A stretch of DNA of 36,230 nucleotides from Deltaproteobacteria bacterium (GCA_021781535.1 JAJXWO010000033.1:1-36230), one strand, 5' to 3'; counted from the stretch's first letter, positions 23,024 to 33,111 are shown. A program made the numbers and translations. Notes: a model not told the origin generated them from the sequence alone.

Positions 23024-24319
23024 ATGATTGAACGCTATTCCCGCCCCGAAATGGTCCACATCTGGACCGCAGAAAACCGCTTTCGCATCTGGCTCGAAAT
23101 CGAAACCCTGGCATGCGAAGCTCAGGCTGAATTGGGGGTAATCCCGAAGGACGTCGTGCCGGTTATTCGTGCCAAAGGTGATTTTGATATAGCCCGGATT
23201 GATGCCATTGAGGCTGAAGTCAAGCATGATGTGATTGCTTTTCTGACGTCTGTTTCTGAATTTGTCGGCCCGGAAGCCCGTTTTATTCATCAGGGCATGA
23301 CCTCCTCAGATGTTCTTGATACCTGCCTGTCAGTTCAGCTTGTTCAAGCCGCCGATGAGTTGCTGGCCGATCTGGATATGGTGCTGGAATCGCTCAAAGT
23401 ACGGGCTATTGAACATAAGGATACGGTCTGTATCGGTCGCTCCCACGGCATTCATGCCGAGCCGGTGACCTTCGGACTCAAGCTGGCCTCTTTTTATGCC
23501 GAGATGCAGCGTAACCGTATCCGCCTCCTGGCCGCTCGAGAGAATATCGCCACTGGCGCCATTTCCGGGGCGGTTGGCACCTTTGCCAATATTGATCCCT
23601 ATGTTGAAGAGTATGTCTGTGCAAAAATGGGGCTTAAACCGGAACCAGTTTCAACCCAGGTCATTCCGCGTGATCGCCATGCCGAATACTTCTGCGTCCT
23701 GTCTATCATCGCTTCGTCTATGGAACGGATCGCCATCGAGGTGCGCCACATGCAGCGTACGGAAGTTCTGGAAGCGGAGGAATTTTTCAGCAAGGGGCAG
23801 AAAGGGTCGTCGGCTATGCCGCATAAGCGGAATCCGATCCTGTCCGAGAACCTGACCGGCCAGGCTCGTTATATCCGTTCTCTCTGTATTCCTGCTCTTG
23901 AAAATGTGGCTCTGTGGCATGAACGGGATATTTCCCATTCATCGGTTGAACGCTATATTGCACCGGATGCTACCGTCGCCCTGGATTTTTCTTTACGCCG
24001 CCTTAACGGCCTGATTCGTAATCTGGTTGTCTATCCCGAAAATATGCTGAGAAACCTTAACCAGATGAAAGGCCTAGTGTTTTCGCAGAAAATTCTGCTC
24101 GATCTGACTCAGGCGGGGGTATCACGTGAAGATTCCTATCGTCTGGTGCAGCGCAATGCGATGAAAGTCTGGGAGCAGGGTGCGGACTTCCAGACGGAAC
24201 TGCTGGCTGATCAGGATGTCGCCGGGGCGCTTGGTGAAGCGAAAATACGTGAAGCATTTGATTTAAACTACCATCTGAAACATGTGGGCACCATCTTCAA
24301 GCGGGTGTTCGGTGAATAG
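23024..24319 (+). CDS. purB: Adenylosuccinate lyase
   Basis: Acts twice in purine synthesis, cleaving SAICAR to AICAR and adenylosuccinate to AMP, with fumarate released. The 431 residues show the fumarase/aspartase superfamily layout: GRSHGIHAEPVTFG and the signature loop GSSAMPHKRNP (about 262-272), plus TSSDVLDTCLS in the N-terminal region. GAGGAG about 8 nt upstream supports the start. Its last 8 nt overlap the GTG start of the channel gene, showing coupled translation. Length is normal for the short bacterial type. Confidence 0.96.
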   Translation: MIERYSRPEMVHIWTAENRFRIWLEIETLACEAQAELGVIPKDVVPVIRAKGDFDIARIDAIEAEVKHDVIAFLTSVSEFVGPEARFIHQGMTSSDVLDTCLSVQLVQAADELLADLDMVLESLKVRAIEHKDTVCIGRSHGIHAEPVTFGLKLASFYAEMQRNRIRLLAARENIATGAISGAVGTFANIDPYVEEYVCAKMGLKPEPVSTQVIPRDRHAEYFCVLSIIASSMERIAIEVRHMQRTEVLEAEEFFSKGQKGSSAMPHKRNPILSENLTGQARYIRSLCIPALENVALWHERDISHSSVERYIAPDATVALDFSLRRLNGLIRNLVVYPENMLRNLNQMKGLVFSQKILLDLTQAGVSREDSYRLVQRNAMKVWEQGADFQTELLADQDVAGALGEAKIREAFDLNYHLKHVGTIFKRVFGE

Positions 24320-25409
24320 ATTCCTCGGTTTCATACAGGATCTCCTCCAGACTCAGGAAGGAGACGGCTTTCTGCTGTTCTGGGCCAAAGAACTGCTGGG
24401 GGCATTGCTGATACTGGCTCTGTTCTGGTTGCTGTCGCAGCTGGTAGTCATGATGCTGAACAAGTGGGGAAGGCGTCTTACCGCCTTCACCTCAACTGAT
24501 CTGGATGATCGTGTCCTGCAGCGGGTGCTTCCGTACGTGTCACGATTGTTTATCGTGCTGGGCGTATATCTTGCCTTTCGATCGCTGCCGTTGAACGATA
24601 AACTGGTAACGGTCGCTTCCGGCGGTATCTTCATCATCCTGGTGGTGATCATATGCAACCTGATTTACCATGCTCTTGATGAGCTGATGAAATGGTATCT
24701 CGCCCGTCAACAGGATAGCGCCGGAACTGTCATGTCACGCCAGATGGTGCCGGTAGCTGAAAAGATTGTGTCGTTGTTCCTGATGGGCGCAGCTTTGATC
24801 GTCGTTCTCAAACATTTCAGTTATGACATTTTTTCGCTTGTCACCGCCTTGGGCATCGGGTCGCTTGCTATCGGCATGGCGGCCAAAGATACGCTGGCTC
24901 ACATGATATCCGGTTTTACCATTATGCTGGATCGCCCGTTTCGAATCGGTGACCGTATCCAGCTGATCGGCGGCCAGATTGGAGATGTTGCGGATATCGG
25001 CCTGCGGAGTACCAAAATAAAAACACTGGACAACCAGCTGTTGATTATCCCCAATTCAGACCTGTGTAATACCATGCTGACAAACCAGGCATTTCCCAAC
25101 AGCCGGGCCAAGGGACGTATCAATATCGGTGTAGCGTACGGCAGCGATGTCGACGAGGTAAAGACTTTGTTGATAGCGACCGCCGGTGAAGTTGCGGATG
25201 TCCTTGTTGATCCTTCCCCTGAAGCATATTTTGTCAGTTTTGGCGATTCTGCTCTGAATATGTCGCTATTCTTCTGGGTTGAAGAGTACAGTACATTGTT
25301 TGGCATCACCGATAAAATCAACTCGCTTATTATCAAAAGGTTTAGCGAGCATTCAATCGAAATTCCGTTCCCGACCAGGACGGTGAAAATGCAAAAAGGA
25401 ACAGACTGA
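24312..25409 (+). CDS. MscS-family mechanosensitive ion channel
   Basis: A 365-residue membrane protein with four or five predicted helices, then the MscS pore helix region (VTALGIGSLAIGMAAKDTLA, about 185-204). The conserved beta domain follows, with MLDRPFRIGDRIQLIGGQIG, IGLRSTKIKTLDN and IIPNSDL. It opens under membrane tension to release solutes during hypo-osmotic shock. The GTG at 24312 overlaps the purB stop and gives a natural start; an ATG at 24282 inside purB has no SD. The gene ends 1 nt before purSL, so it is locked inside the purine operon, although no metabolic link is obvious. Confidence 0.9.
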   Translation: MNRFLGFIQDLLQTQEGDGFLLFWAKELLGALLILALFWLLSQLVVMMLNKWGRRLTAFTSTDLDDRVLQRVLPYVSRLFIVLGVYLAFRSLPLNDKLVTVASGGIFIILVVIICNLIYHALDELMKWYLARQQDSAGTVMSRQMVPVAEKIVSLFLMGAALIVVLKHFSYDIFSLVTALGIGSLAIGMAAKDTLAHMISGFTIMLDRPFRIGDRIQLIGGQIGDVADIGLRSTKIKTLDNQLLIIPNSDLCNTMLTNQAFPNSRAKGRINIGVAYGSDVDEVKTLLIATAGEVADVLVDPSPEAYFVSFGDSALNMSLFFWVEEYSTLFGITDKINSLIIKRFSEHSIEIPFPTRTVKMQKGTD

Positions 25410-25410
25410 T

Positions 25411-28401
25411 ATGGCTAACAGAGTTGAAACAGCATTAAAAGTTGGTGTGCGCGACGCCAGAGGCGAACGGATCAAACGCGAAATTGAGCACTTCCTGCAT
25501 CTTGATGTTGAACAGGTACGTACGCTCGACGTATACACACTGGAAACAGACCTTGTCAACGACGAGATCGAACAGGTCGCTGCCGGTCCTTTCAGTGATC
25601 CTGTTATTCAGCTCTGGAGCATCGACAGGCCGCTTGCCGCCGATTTTGATTTTGCCGTGGAGGTCGGGTTTCGTCCCGGAGTTACCGACAATGTCGGGCG
25701 TACAGCCCGCGAAGCGGTCGCCTACCTGACCGGCCGTCCCTTTGCTGCCGGTGCTGGGGTATATTACTCGGTGCAATATTTGCTGAAAGGTCACCTGACT
25801 ATTGCCGATGTTGAAAAAATTGCCACCGGCCTTCTCTGCAATACCCTTATTCAGCGCTACAGTATCCTTTCAGCTGCGGAATTCGCTGCTAAAGGTGGTT
25901 TTCCTGCCATTGCTCCCAAAGTCAGCGGTGAAACAAAAATCGATGTACGTGAGATCGACCTGGAAGTTTCGGACGAAGAGCTGATGCGGATCAGCAAGGC
26001 CGGAGTGTTGGCGCTGACTCTGGATGAAATGAAAATTATCCAGAACCATTATCGCGACCCAAAGGTGCTTGCAGAACGCCGGAAAATCGGACGTGGTGCG
26101 AAGCCGACCGATGTGGAACTGGAATGTCTGGCGCAGACCTGGTCGGAACATTGCAAACATAAAATATTTGCCGGAACAGTGCAGTACGAAGATGAGAACG
26201 GTAATAAGCAGGAAATCAAGTCCCTGTTTAAATCATTTATTCAGCGCACGACGAAAGACGTGCGTGAACGGATGGGGGAAAAGGATTTCTGTCTCTCCGT
26301 GTTCAAAGACAACGCCGGCGTCATCAAATTTAATGATCAACACTCGCTCGTATTCAAGGTGGAAACCCATAATTCTCCGTCAGCCCTTGATCCGTATGGC
26401 GGGGCGCTAACCGGAATCGTAGGTGTCAATCGCGATCCGTTCGGCACCGGTATTGGCGCAAAACTGATCTTCAATACAGACGTGTTCTGTTTCGCCGACC
26501 CGTTCTATGCCAAACCGCTCCCTGCACGCCTGCTGCATCCCCGTAGAATCTATGAAGGGGTCGTCGAAGGTGTCGAGCATGGCGGCAACAAGAGCGGCAT
26601 ACCTACCGTCAACGGTTCTCTTGTGTTCGATGACCGTTTTGCCGGCAAACCGCTGGTGTTCTGCGGTACCGCCGGCCTGATGCCCGCCGTGGTCAACGGC
26701 CGTCCGGCGCACGAGAAGACCATCAAACCGGGCGATCTGATCGTCATGACCGGGGGACGGATTGGCAAAGATGGCATCCACGGTGCGACCTTCTCCTCCG
26801 AGGAACTCAACGAAAACTCTCCGGTGACGGCGGTACAGATCGGTGACCCGATCACCCAGAAACGGATGTTCGATTTTCTGATCCGGGCTCGAGACAAGGG
26901 GCTGTATCGTTTTATTACCGATAACGGTGCCGGCGGCTTGTCATCCTCAATCGGTGAGATGGCGGGCGAGTGCGGTGGGTGCCGGATGGACCTTGCCAAG
27001 GCGCCGCTCAAATATCCGGGTTTGAATCCGTGGGAAATACTGATTTCGGAAGCTCAGGAGCGGATGTCGCTGGCGGTACCTCCTGAACAGATTGAAGAGT
27101 TTCTTGATATGGCAGTCCGCTTTGGCGTTGAGGCTACCGTGCTGGGTGAATTCACCGACAACGGCGTCTTTCACATGCTTTATGGCGATCAAACGGTCGC
27201 CTGGCTGCCGATGGAATTTATGCATGAAGGGTTGCCACCGATGCAGTTGCCGGCCAAGTGGACTCCACCGCAGCATGTCGAGCCGCATCTTGAGGTAAAG
27301 GAAAATTACACCGACGACTTGAAGCGACTGCTTGCCGCGCTGAATGTCTGCTCCAAGGAATCGGTGGTCAGGCGCTACGATCATGAAGTGCAGGGCGGCT
27401 CTGTCGTCAAGCCCTTTACCGGCGTTGCTAATGATGGTCCTTCCGATGCCGCGATAGTCAGACCGCTTCTCGATTCATTTGAAGGTGTTGTTACGGCCCA
27501 CGGTATCTGCCCCCGCTACTCGGACATCGATACCTATCACATGACTGCCAACGCTGTTGACGAAGCATTGCGCAACTATGTAGCTGTCGGTGGTTCCCTG
27601 GAGCTTGTCGCAGGTCTTGATAACTTCTGCTGGTGCGATCCGGTGCTGTCCGACAAGACCCCGGACGGCGCCTACAAGATGGCACAGCTGGTGCGTTCCA
27701 ATCAGGCCTTGTACGACGTCTGCATGGACTACAACCTGCCGCTGATTTCCGGCAAGGATTCCATGAAGAACGATTTTTACGACGGTACGACCAAGATATC
27801 CATTCCTCCCACGCTGCTGTTTTCCGTCATCGGCAAGATCGATGATGCGAGGAAAGCGGTGACGATGGATGTCAAGCGTCCGGGTGATATCGTCTACCTG
27901 CTCGGCAAAACGGCAGATGAGCTTGGCGGATCCGAATATCTGGCTCTGTCCGGGTCAATCGGCAATAAGGTTCCCACCGTTGATACCGTTAAGGCATACA
28001 AGCGATATCACGCGTATCACAAAGCGGTTACCCAGGGAGCTGTTGCTTCCTGCCATGATCTCTCCGATGGCGGACTGGCGGTAGCGGCAGCCGAATCGGC
28101 CTTTGCAGGAGGCTACGGCATGAGCCTCGATCTCTCCCGCGTTCTCTGGAAGGGTGATATCTCTGAGAAAAACGATTGTTCATTGCTTTTCTCCGAATCG
28201 GCATCCCGCCATCTGGTGACAGTACATCCGGAAAATTGGGATGAATTTGAGTCCATCATGAGTGGCAACTGCTTTGCATCCATCGGTGTTGTGACCGAAA
28301 TGCCGGTGCTTTCAATAACCGGTTTGAATGGCTCTCCTGTTGTCAATGCCGGTCTGGAAGAGCTGAAAGAAGCGTGGCAGCAGACGTTGAGAGAGCTTTA
28401 G
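25411..28401 (+). CDS. purL: Phosphoribosylformylglycinamidine synthase, PurS-PurL fused synthetase chain
   Basis: ATP-dependent conversion of FGAR to FGAM, using ammonia channelled from the PurQ glutaminase. The 996 residues look like a PurS-like N-terminal part (about 1-170, duplicated halves) followed by the PurL synthetase. FGAM-synthetase motifs include LAQTWSEHCKHKIFAG, KVETHNSPSALDPYGGA (ATP/metal site), TDNGAGGLSSSIGEMAGECG and CHDLSDGGLAVAAAES. No C-terminal glutaminase is attached; that is the separate purQ gene downstream of recQ. AAGGA 10 nt upstream supports the start. Such two-chain enzymes lie between the three-protein Bacillus form and the single 1200-1300-residue E. coli form. 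The last 28 nt overlap the recQ frame. Confidence 0.93.
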   Translation: MANRVETALKVGVRDARGERIKREIEHFLHLDVEQVRTLDVYTLETDLVNDEIEQVAAGPFSDPVIQLWSIDRPLAADFDFAVEVGFRPGVTDNVGRTAREAVAYLTGRPFAAGAGVYYSVQYLLKGHLTIADVEKIATGLLCNTLIQRYSILSAAEFAAKGGFPAIAPKVSGETKIDVREIDLEVSDEELMRISKAGVLALTLDEMKIIQNHYRDPKVLAERRKIGRGAKPTDVELECLAQTWSEHCKHKIFAGTVQYEDENGNKQEIKSLFKSFIQRTTKDVRERMGEKDFCLSVFKDNAGVIKFNDQHSLVFKVETHNSPSALDPYGGALTGIVGVNRDPFGTGIGAKLIFNTDVFCFADPFYAKPLPARLLHPRRIYEGVVEGVEHGGNKSGIPTVNGSLVFDDRFAGKPLVFCGTAGLMPAVVNGRPAHEKTIKPGDLIVMTGGRIGKDGIHGATFSSEELNENSPVTAVQIGDPITQKRMFDFLIRARDKGLYRFITDNGAGGLSSSIGEMAGECGGCRMDLAKAPLKYPGLNPWEILISEAQERMSLAVPPEQIEEFLDMAVRFGVEATVLGEFTDNGVFHMLYGDQTVAWLPMEFMHEGLPPMQLPAKWTPPQHVEPHLEVKENYTDDLKRLLAALNVCSKESVVRRYDHEVQGGSVVKPFTGVANDGPSDAAIVRPLLDSFEGVVTAHGICPRYSDIDTYHMTANAVDEALRNYVAVGGSLELVAGLDNFCWCDPVLSDKTPDGAYKMAQLVRSNQALYDVCMDYNLPLISGKDSMKNDFYDGTTKISIPPTLLFSVIGKIDDARKAVTMDVKRPGDIVYLLGKTADELGGSEYLALSGSIGNKVPTVDTVKAYKRYHAYHKAVTQGAVASCHDLSDGGLAVAAAESAFAGGYGMSLDLSRVLWKGDISEKNDCSLLFSESASRHLVTVHPENWDEFESIMSGNCFASIGVVTEMPVLSITGLNGSPVVNAGLEELKEAWQQTLREL

Positions 28402-30209
28402 CCTTCCGCGTGCCTGCAACTATCCACCACACGCTGAAAACGGTATTCGGATTCCACGAATTTCGGGCACCTCAACAGGATGTTATCGAGCGGGTGGTGG
28501 CTGGCGATGATGTTTTCCTGGTGATGCCAACCGGCGGAGGTAAATCGCTCTGCTACCAGATACCGGCCTTGCACCGTGACGGGGTGGCGATCGTCGTATC
28601 GCCGCTGATCGCCCTGATGAAGGATCAGGTCGATGCACTTCAGGATTATGGTGTCCGTGCGGCCTGCCTTAACTCGTCATTGACTTCTGATGAAGCGCGT
28701 CAGGTTTTGCGCCAGATGCATAATAACGAGCTGGATCTGCTCTATGTTGCACCTGAACGGCTGTTGCTGCCCGATTTTCTTACTACACTGTCCGGCTTGC
28801 GGCTTGCTCTGTTTGCCATTGATGAGGCGCACTGCATCTCCCAGTGGGGGCATGATTTCCGTCCCGATTATGTGAAACTTGGCCAGTTGCGGAATGCTTT
28901 TCCGGACGTCCCGATTGTTGCGATGACCGCTACGGCTGATCCGGAGACCCGCAAGGACATTGTTAACCAGTTGGGTATTCACCAAGCGAGGGTCTTTGTT
29001 GCCGGTTTTGACCGGCCGAATATAACATATACGGTTATCCCCAAACACAAGCCGTTTGTTCAATTGACCAGATTCCTGCAAGGACGCAGCGATGAGGCCG
29101 GAATCATTTATGCCCTGAGCAGAAAACGTGTTGAACAGATCGCGGAACAACTGGTACAGGCCGGATTTTCAGCGGCGGCCTATCATGCAGGGTTGTCTGA
29201 CAGAGAGCGCAGTCGGGTGCAGAATGCCTTTCGTCGCGACGACCTGCGGATCGTAGTCGCCACTGTAGCGTTTGGCATGGGGATCGATAAACCGAATGTG
29301 CGCTTTGTGGTGCATTATGATATGCCCAAAAGCGTCGAGAGCTATTACCAGGAAACCGGTCGGGCAGGGCGGGACGGTTTGCCGTCCGAGGCGCTGATGC
29401 TGTTCGGAATGGGAGACGTAATGACCGCCCGGTCGTTGATCGAGAACAGCGACAATGCCGAGCGGGTACGGATCGAGATTCAGAAGCTGAATGCCATGGT
29501 TGCCTATGGTGAAGCGTTGACCTGCCGCCGTCGGGCGCTGCTTTCCTATTTCGGCGATCAACATGAACATGAGTGTGGCAACTGCGATATCTGCACCGAT
29601 CCGCCGCAGCGCTTCGATGCGTCCCAGCAGGCCCGGAAAGCTCTTTCCTGTGTGTATCGGGTCGGTGAACGGTTCGGAGTCAGGCATATCATTGACGTGT
29701 TACGCGGTGCCAAGGGGCAACGAATCACCGATCTGCACCACAATGAGTTGTCTACCTACGGCATAGGCGCTGAACTGTCGGCAGTGGAGTGGGAGAATAT
29801 TTTCCGCCAGCTCATTCATCTCGGCTATCTTGTGCAAGATTTTACCCGCTATGGCGTCTTGGGGCTTTCGGCTGCCGCTCGTCCGGTTCTTAAGGGGGAG
29901 AAACAGGTGATACTGGGTCTTCCCCGTGAAGCCATCAAGCCGGTAGAAAAGTCCAAGCGTCGCAGTGGAGCCGTTGACCCGTTGAACCAGGCTATGTTTG
30001 ATAGTTTGCGGGCTTTGCGCAAACAGATTGCCGATGCCGCCAATATGCCCCCATTTGTGGTGTTTTCTGATGCGACGCTGCTGGAGATGGCGACAAGTAA
30101 ACCTCGTAATGAGCGGGAGATGTTGTCGGTTACCGGGGTAGGGGAGCACAAGCTGAACAAATACGGAACCGCATTTCTATCGGCCATTAACGGCCGGAAC
30201 CCGGATTGA
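28374..30209 (+). CDS. recQ: ATP-dependent DNA helicase RecQ
   Basis: 3'-5' DNA helicase for recombination and fork repair. In the 611-residue frame there is Walker A MPTGGGKSLCYQ with K57, and the DEAH box IDEAHCISQWGHDFRPDY (D150-H153). Helicase motif V/VI is VATVAFGMGIDKPNVRFV and YYQETGRAGRDG. An RQC zinc site has CRRRALLSYFG then CGNCDIC, and there is a C-terminal HRDC domain (about 540-605). All domains are complete. The start is uncertain: GTG 28374 lies inside the end of purL, and GTG 28410 (MPATIHHTLKTVFGF) is equally plausible; neither has a strong SD, which fits coupling to purL. It separates purL from purQ, which are usually adjacent. Confidence 0.95.
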   Translation: MAADVERALAFRVPATIHHTLKTVFGFHEFRAPQQDVIERVVAGDDVFLVMPTGGGKSLCYQIPALHRDGVAIVVSPLIALMKDQVDALQDYGVRAACLNSSLTSDEARQVLRQMHNNELDLLYVAPERLLLPDFLTTLSGLRLALFAIDEAHCISQWGHDFRPDYVKLGQLRNAFPDVPIVAMTATADPETRKDIVNQLGIHQARVFVAGFDRPNITYTVIPKHKPFVQLTRFLQGRSDEAGIIYALSRKRVEQIAEQLVQAGFSAAAYHAGLSDRERSRVQNAFRRDDLRIVVATVAFGMGIDKPNVRFVVHYDMPKSVESYYQETGRAGRDGLPSEALMLFGMGDVMTARSLIENSDNAERVRIEIQKLNAMVAYGEALTCRRRALLSYFGDQHEHECGNCDICTDPPQRFDASQQARKALSCVYRVGERFGVRHIIDVLRGAKGQRITDLHHNELSTYGIGAELSAVEWENIFRQLIHLGYLVQDFTRYGVLGLSAAARPVLKGEKQVILGLPREAIKPVEKSKRRSGAVDPLNQAMFDSLRALRKQIADAANMPPFVVFSDATLLEMATSKPRNEREMLSVTGVGEHKLNKYGTAFLSAINGRNPD

Positions 30210-30280
30210 GAATGAAATCAGGTTTGAGCGGCAGACACTGAAACTGATGACGTACGAAAGTTTAAGGAGAACAGGAATCA

Positions 30281-31108
30281 ATGAAACAGACACGCGCAAT
30301 CGTCATTACCGGCAACGGTACAAACTGCGAGATGGAAGCTGCACATGCCTGCCGTCTCGGCGGCTTCGATGAAACCGTAATCGCCCACATCGCCGAGATC
30401 CTCTCCGGAGAGATCCGCCTGGACGATTTTCATTTTCTTAATCTGACAGGCGGCTTTCTTGACGGTGACGATCTGGGGAGCGCCAAGGCTCAGGCTAATC
30501 GCTTGAAAAATGCAGCGGTAGCAGGCGGTGATGAAAAGCTGGTTGACCAGTTTACCCGTTTTATTGCCGCTGGCAAATTGATACTTGGTGTCTGTAACGG
30601 TTTCCAGCTGATGGTTAAAATGGGGATGTTGCCCGGATTCGACGGTGAATATCTCCATCAGGCAGTGACACTGACTCATAATGATTGTGGCCGGTTTCAG
30701 GACAGGTGGACGTACCTGAAAGCCGACCCCGCCTCGCCAAGCGTATTCACCCGTGGAATCAACAAGGGAATATATCTGCCGGTACGTCACGGTGAAGGAA
30801 AATTCCTGTGCGATTCCGATGCCACACTGGCACGAATCGAAGCCGGACACCTGGCTATGTTGCGATACAGCGATGCTGATTACGCCCAGCCAACCATGGA
30901 GTTTCCTGCCAATCCCAACGGGTCAATAAACGCCATAGCTGCCCTCTGTGACCCGACTGGCCGCCTGATGGGACTTATGCCGCATCCCGAGGCGTTTGTC
31001 CACTATACCCAACACCCACGCTGGACGAGGGAAAATCTTCCGGAAGAGGGTGATGGTTTGATCCTGTATAAAAATGCTGCTGAATATGTTAGAAATAACC
31101 TTGTCTGA
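30281..31108 (+). CDS. purQ: Phosphoribosylformylglycinamidine synthase, glutaminase subunit PurQ
   Basis: Class I glutamine amidotransferase that supplies ammonia to the PurSL chain. The 275 residues carry the nucleophile C105 in LGVCNGFQLM and the catalytic His-Glu pair H235/E237 in GLMPHPEAF, with the TGNGTNCEMEA opening. AAGGAG lies 11 nt before the ATG, a strong ribosome site for a gene 71 nt after recQ, so it may be translated independently at high level. Length is slightly longer than the roughly 230-residue PurQ of Bacillus, with an insert around residues 55-90, as expected for partners of the long PurL type. Confidence 0.94.
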   Translation: MKQTRAIVITGNGTNCEMEAAHACRLGGFDETVIAHIAEILSGEIRLDDFHFLNLTGGFLDGDDLGSAKAQANRLKNAAVAGGDEKLVDQFTRFIAAGKLILGVCNGFQLMVKMGMLPGFDGEYLHQAVTLTHNDCGRFQDRWTYLKADPASPSVFTRGINKGIYLPVRHGEGKFLCDSDATLARIEAGHLAMLRYSDADYAQPTMEFPANPNGSINAIAALCDPTGRLMGLMPHPEAFVHYTQHPRWTRENLPEEGDGLILYKNAAEYVRNNLV

Positions 31109-31134
31109 CCCAAAATGAAGTGGAGCCGTTACCT

Positions 31135-32562
31135 ATGAAGCTATCCCGTCCTCAAGAAGAATGTGGTGTTTTTGGTATTTATAATCATTCGGAGGCATCA
31201 AACCTGACCTATCTTGGTCTCTATGCGCTGCAGCATCGCGGGCAGGAAAGCTGCGGCATTGTCTCCTCAGATGGCTCTTCCCTGCACGCTCACAAGCGAA
31301 TGGGGCTGGTTGCGGATGTATTCAGCAATCCAGACGTCTTTAAAAAACTGCCGGGCCGGTCGGCAATCGGGCATGTGCGCTATTCGACAGCCGGAGCTTC
31401 GGTGGAAAAAAACGTGCAACCGATCATGGTTGATTACTCGCGTGGTTCGATTGCTGTTGCCCACAACGGCAACCTGGTCAATGCGCAACTGCTGAAAGCT
31501 GAACTGGAAGCCTACGGTTCGATCTTTCAGACAACGATGGACACCGAAATAATCATCCATCTCATTGCCACATACAAGACTAACTCGCTTGTCGACCGTA
31601 TTGTGGAAGCGTTGAAGCGAATTCAAGGCGCCTACTGCCTGCTCTTTCTGACGGAGACTCGCATGATTGCGGTGCGTGATCCGAACGGCTTCCGTCCGTT
31701 ATGTCTCGGTAAACTTGGTGACGCCTGGGTTGTCGCCTCTGAAAGTTGCGCGCTGGACCTGATTGAAGCTGAGTTTATTCGCGAGATTGAACCGGGTGAA
31801 TTGGTTGTCTGTACCAAAGATGGCGCTATCAAGTCGTACTTTCCGTTCAATAAAATCGAGCCGACCCCCTGTATTTTTGAGTTCGTTTATTTTGCCCGTC
31901 CCGATTCGTATATTTTCGGGAGGAATGTCTACCTGGCCCGTAAAGAGCTGGGACGGCAGCTGGCGCGTGAATACCCAGTTGAGGCCGACGTGGTCATCGC
32001 GGTGCCTGACTCCGGCGTGCCTGCTGCCATGGGGTATGCCGAGGAATCCGGCATTCCGTTTGAACTCGGTTTGATCCGGAACCACTATGTCGGCAGGACT
32101 TTCATCGAACCGGCCCAGTCTATTCGCCACTTTGGGGTCAAAATCAAGCTCAATCCGGTACGTGAGCTCCTTAAAGGCAAGCGGGTCGTCGTGATCGATG
32201 ACTCGATCGTACGTGGCACCACGTCACGCAAGATTGTCAAGATGGTGCGCAACGCCGGGGCGAGTGAAGTGCATCTGCGGATTTCATCCCCCCCCACCAG
32301 CTATCCCTGCTACTACGGTATTGATACGCCAAACCGGAAGGAGTTGATTTCCTCATCGCACACGATCGAAGAAATCTGCCGCTATGTTACTGCCGATTCT
32401 CTGGGGTATCTGTCCGAAGAAGGACTGATATCCTCGATCGGTCATGGTGACACCCGTTATTGCAAAGCCTGTTTTGCCGGTAAATACCCGGTTGCATTCC
32501 CCAAACCTGCGGAGATTCCGCAGATGGGATTATTTGAAGAGGAGCAAACGAAACATGACTGA
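31135..32562 (+). CDS. purF: Amidophosphoribosyltransferase (glutamine PRPP amidotransferase)
   Basis: Committed first step of purine synthesis, forming phosphoribosylamine from PRPP and glutamine. The product is 475 residues. It begins MKLSRPQEECGVFGIY, so a nine-residue propeptide is probably removed to expose C10, the Ntn glutaminase nucleophile. The PRPP loop is VVVIDDSIVRGTTS. Cysteines in PTPCIFEF, SYPCYYG and YCKACFAG match the set that holds a [4Fe-4S] cluster in the Bacillus subtilis enzyme, so this is the oxygen-sensitive Fe-S form. GGAG 9 nt upstream chooses ATG 31135 over GTG 31120. Its stop overlaps the pyrE start by 8 nt. Confidence 0.96.
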   Translation: MKLSRPQEECGVFGIYNHSEASNLTYLGLYALQHRGQESCGIVSSDGSSLHAHKRMGLVADVFSNPDVFKKLPGRSAIGHVRYSTAGASVEKNVQPIMVDYSRGSIAVAHNGNLVNAQLLKAELEAYGSIFQTTMDTEIIIHLIATYKTNSLVDRIVEALKRIQGAYCLLFLTETRMIAVRDPNGFRPLCLGKLGDAWVVASESCALDLIEAEFIREIEPGELVVCTKDGAIKSYFPFNKIEPTPCIFEFVYFARPDSYIFGRNVYLARKELGRQLAREYPVEADVVIAVPDSGVPAAMGYAEESGIPFELGLIRNHYVGRTFIEPAQSIRHFGVKIKLNPVRELLKGKRVVVIDDSIVRGTTSRKIVKMVRNAGASEVHLRISSPPTSYPCYYGIDTPNRKELISSSHTIEEICRYVTADSLGYLSEEGLISSIGHGDTRYCKACFAGKYPVAFPKPAEIPQMGLFEEEQTKHD

Positions 32563-33106
32563 TCGCGAACAACTGAAGAAGATCATCCTGGAATTGTCAT
32601 ACGAAAAACGGCTGGTGACTTTAGCTTCCGGTCGTCAGAGTGACTTTTATTTCGACGGCAAGCAGACCACGCTACACGCGGAAGGCGGGTTTCTGGTCGG
32701 AAAACTCTTTTATGATGCCATCAAGGACGTTGAAAACGTTCAGGCAGTCGGCGGCATTACATTAGGGGCCGATCCGATTGCTACAGCAACATCGATTGCC
32801 GCTCATCTGAATGGCAAGAGCATGCACGCCTTCATCATCCGCAAGGAGCCCAAAGGACACGGCACCGGCCAGTGGCTGGAAGGGCGCAAAAACCTCCCTG
32901 CCGGAACGAGGGTCGTTATTGTCGAAGACGTCGTCACCACCGGCGGATCGTCAATGAAGGCGGTACGCCGGGCTGAGGAAGAGGGATTGAAGGTGCTTGG
33001 AATTGTGACGCTGGTTGATCGCGAAGAGGGTGGCCGCGAAAACATTGAGGCAGAAGGGTATTGGCTGAGAGCGCTCTTTACCAAGAGCCAATTGGTTGGC
33101 GAGTAA
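32555..33106 (+). CDS. pyrE: Orotate phosphoribosyltransferase
   Basis: Forms orotidine 5'-phosphate from orotate and PRPP in pyrimidine synthesis. The 183 residues have the PRPP-binding loop VVIVEDVVTTGGSSM and an upstream substrate segment ASGRQSDFYFDGKQ. IIRKEPKGHGTGQWLEG supplies the flexible-loop lysine region. The ATG at 32555 overlaps the purF stop (8 nt) with GGAG about 10 nt upstream, so both are translated together. Placing it with purF couples purine and pyrimidine PRPP use. It is the last gene before a strong terminator. Confidence 0.95.
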   Translation: MTDREQLKKIILELSYEKRLVTLASGRQSDFYFDGKQTTLHAEGGFLVGKLFYDAIKDVENVQAVGGITLGADPIATATSIAAHLNGKSMHAFIIRKEPKGHGTGQWLEGRKNLPAGTRVVIVEDVVTTGGSSMKAVRRAEEEGLKVLGIVTLVDREEGGRENIEAEGYWLRALFTKSQLVGE

Positions 33107-33111
33107 CTTCA

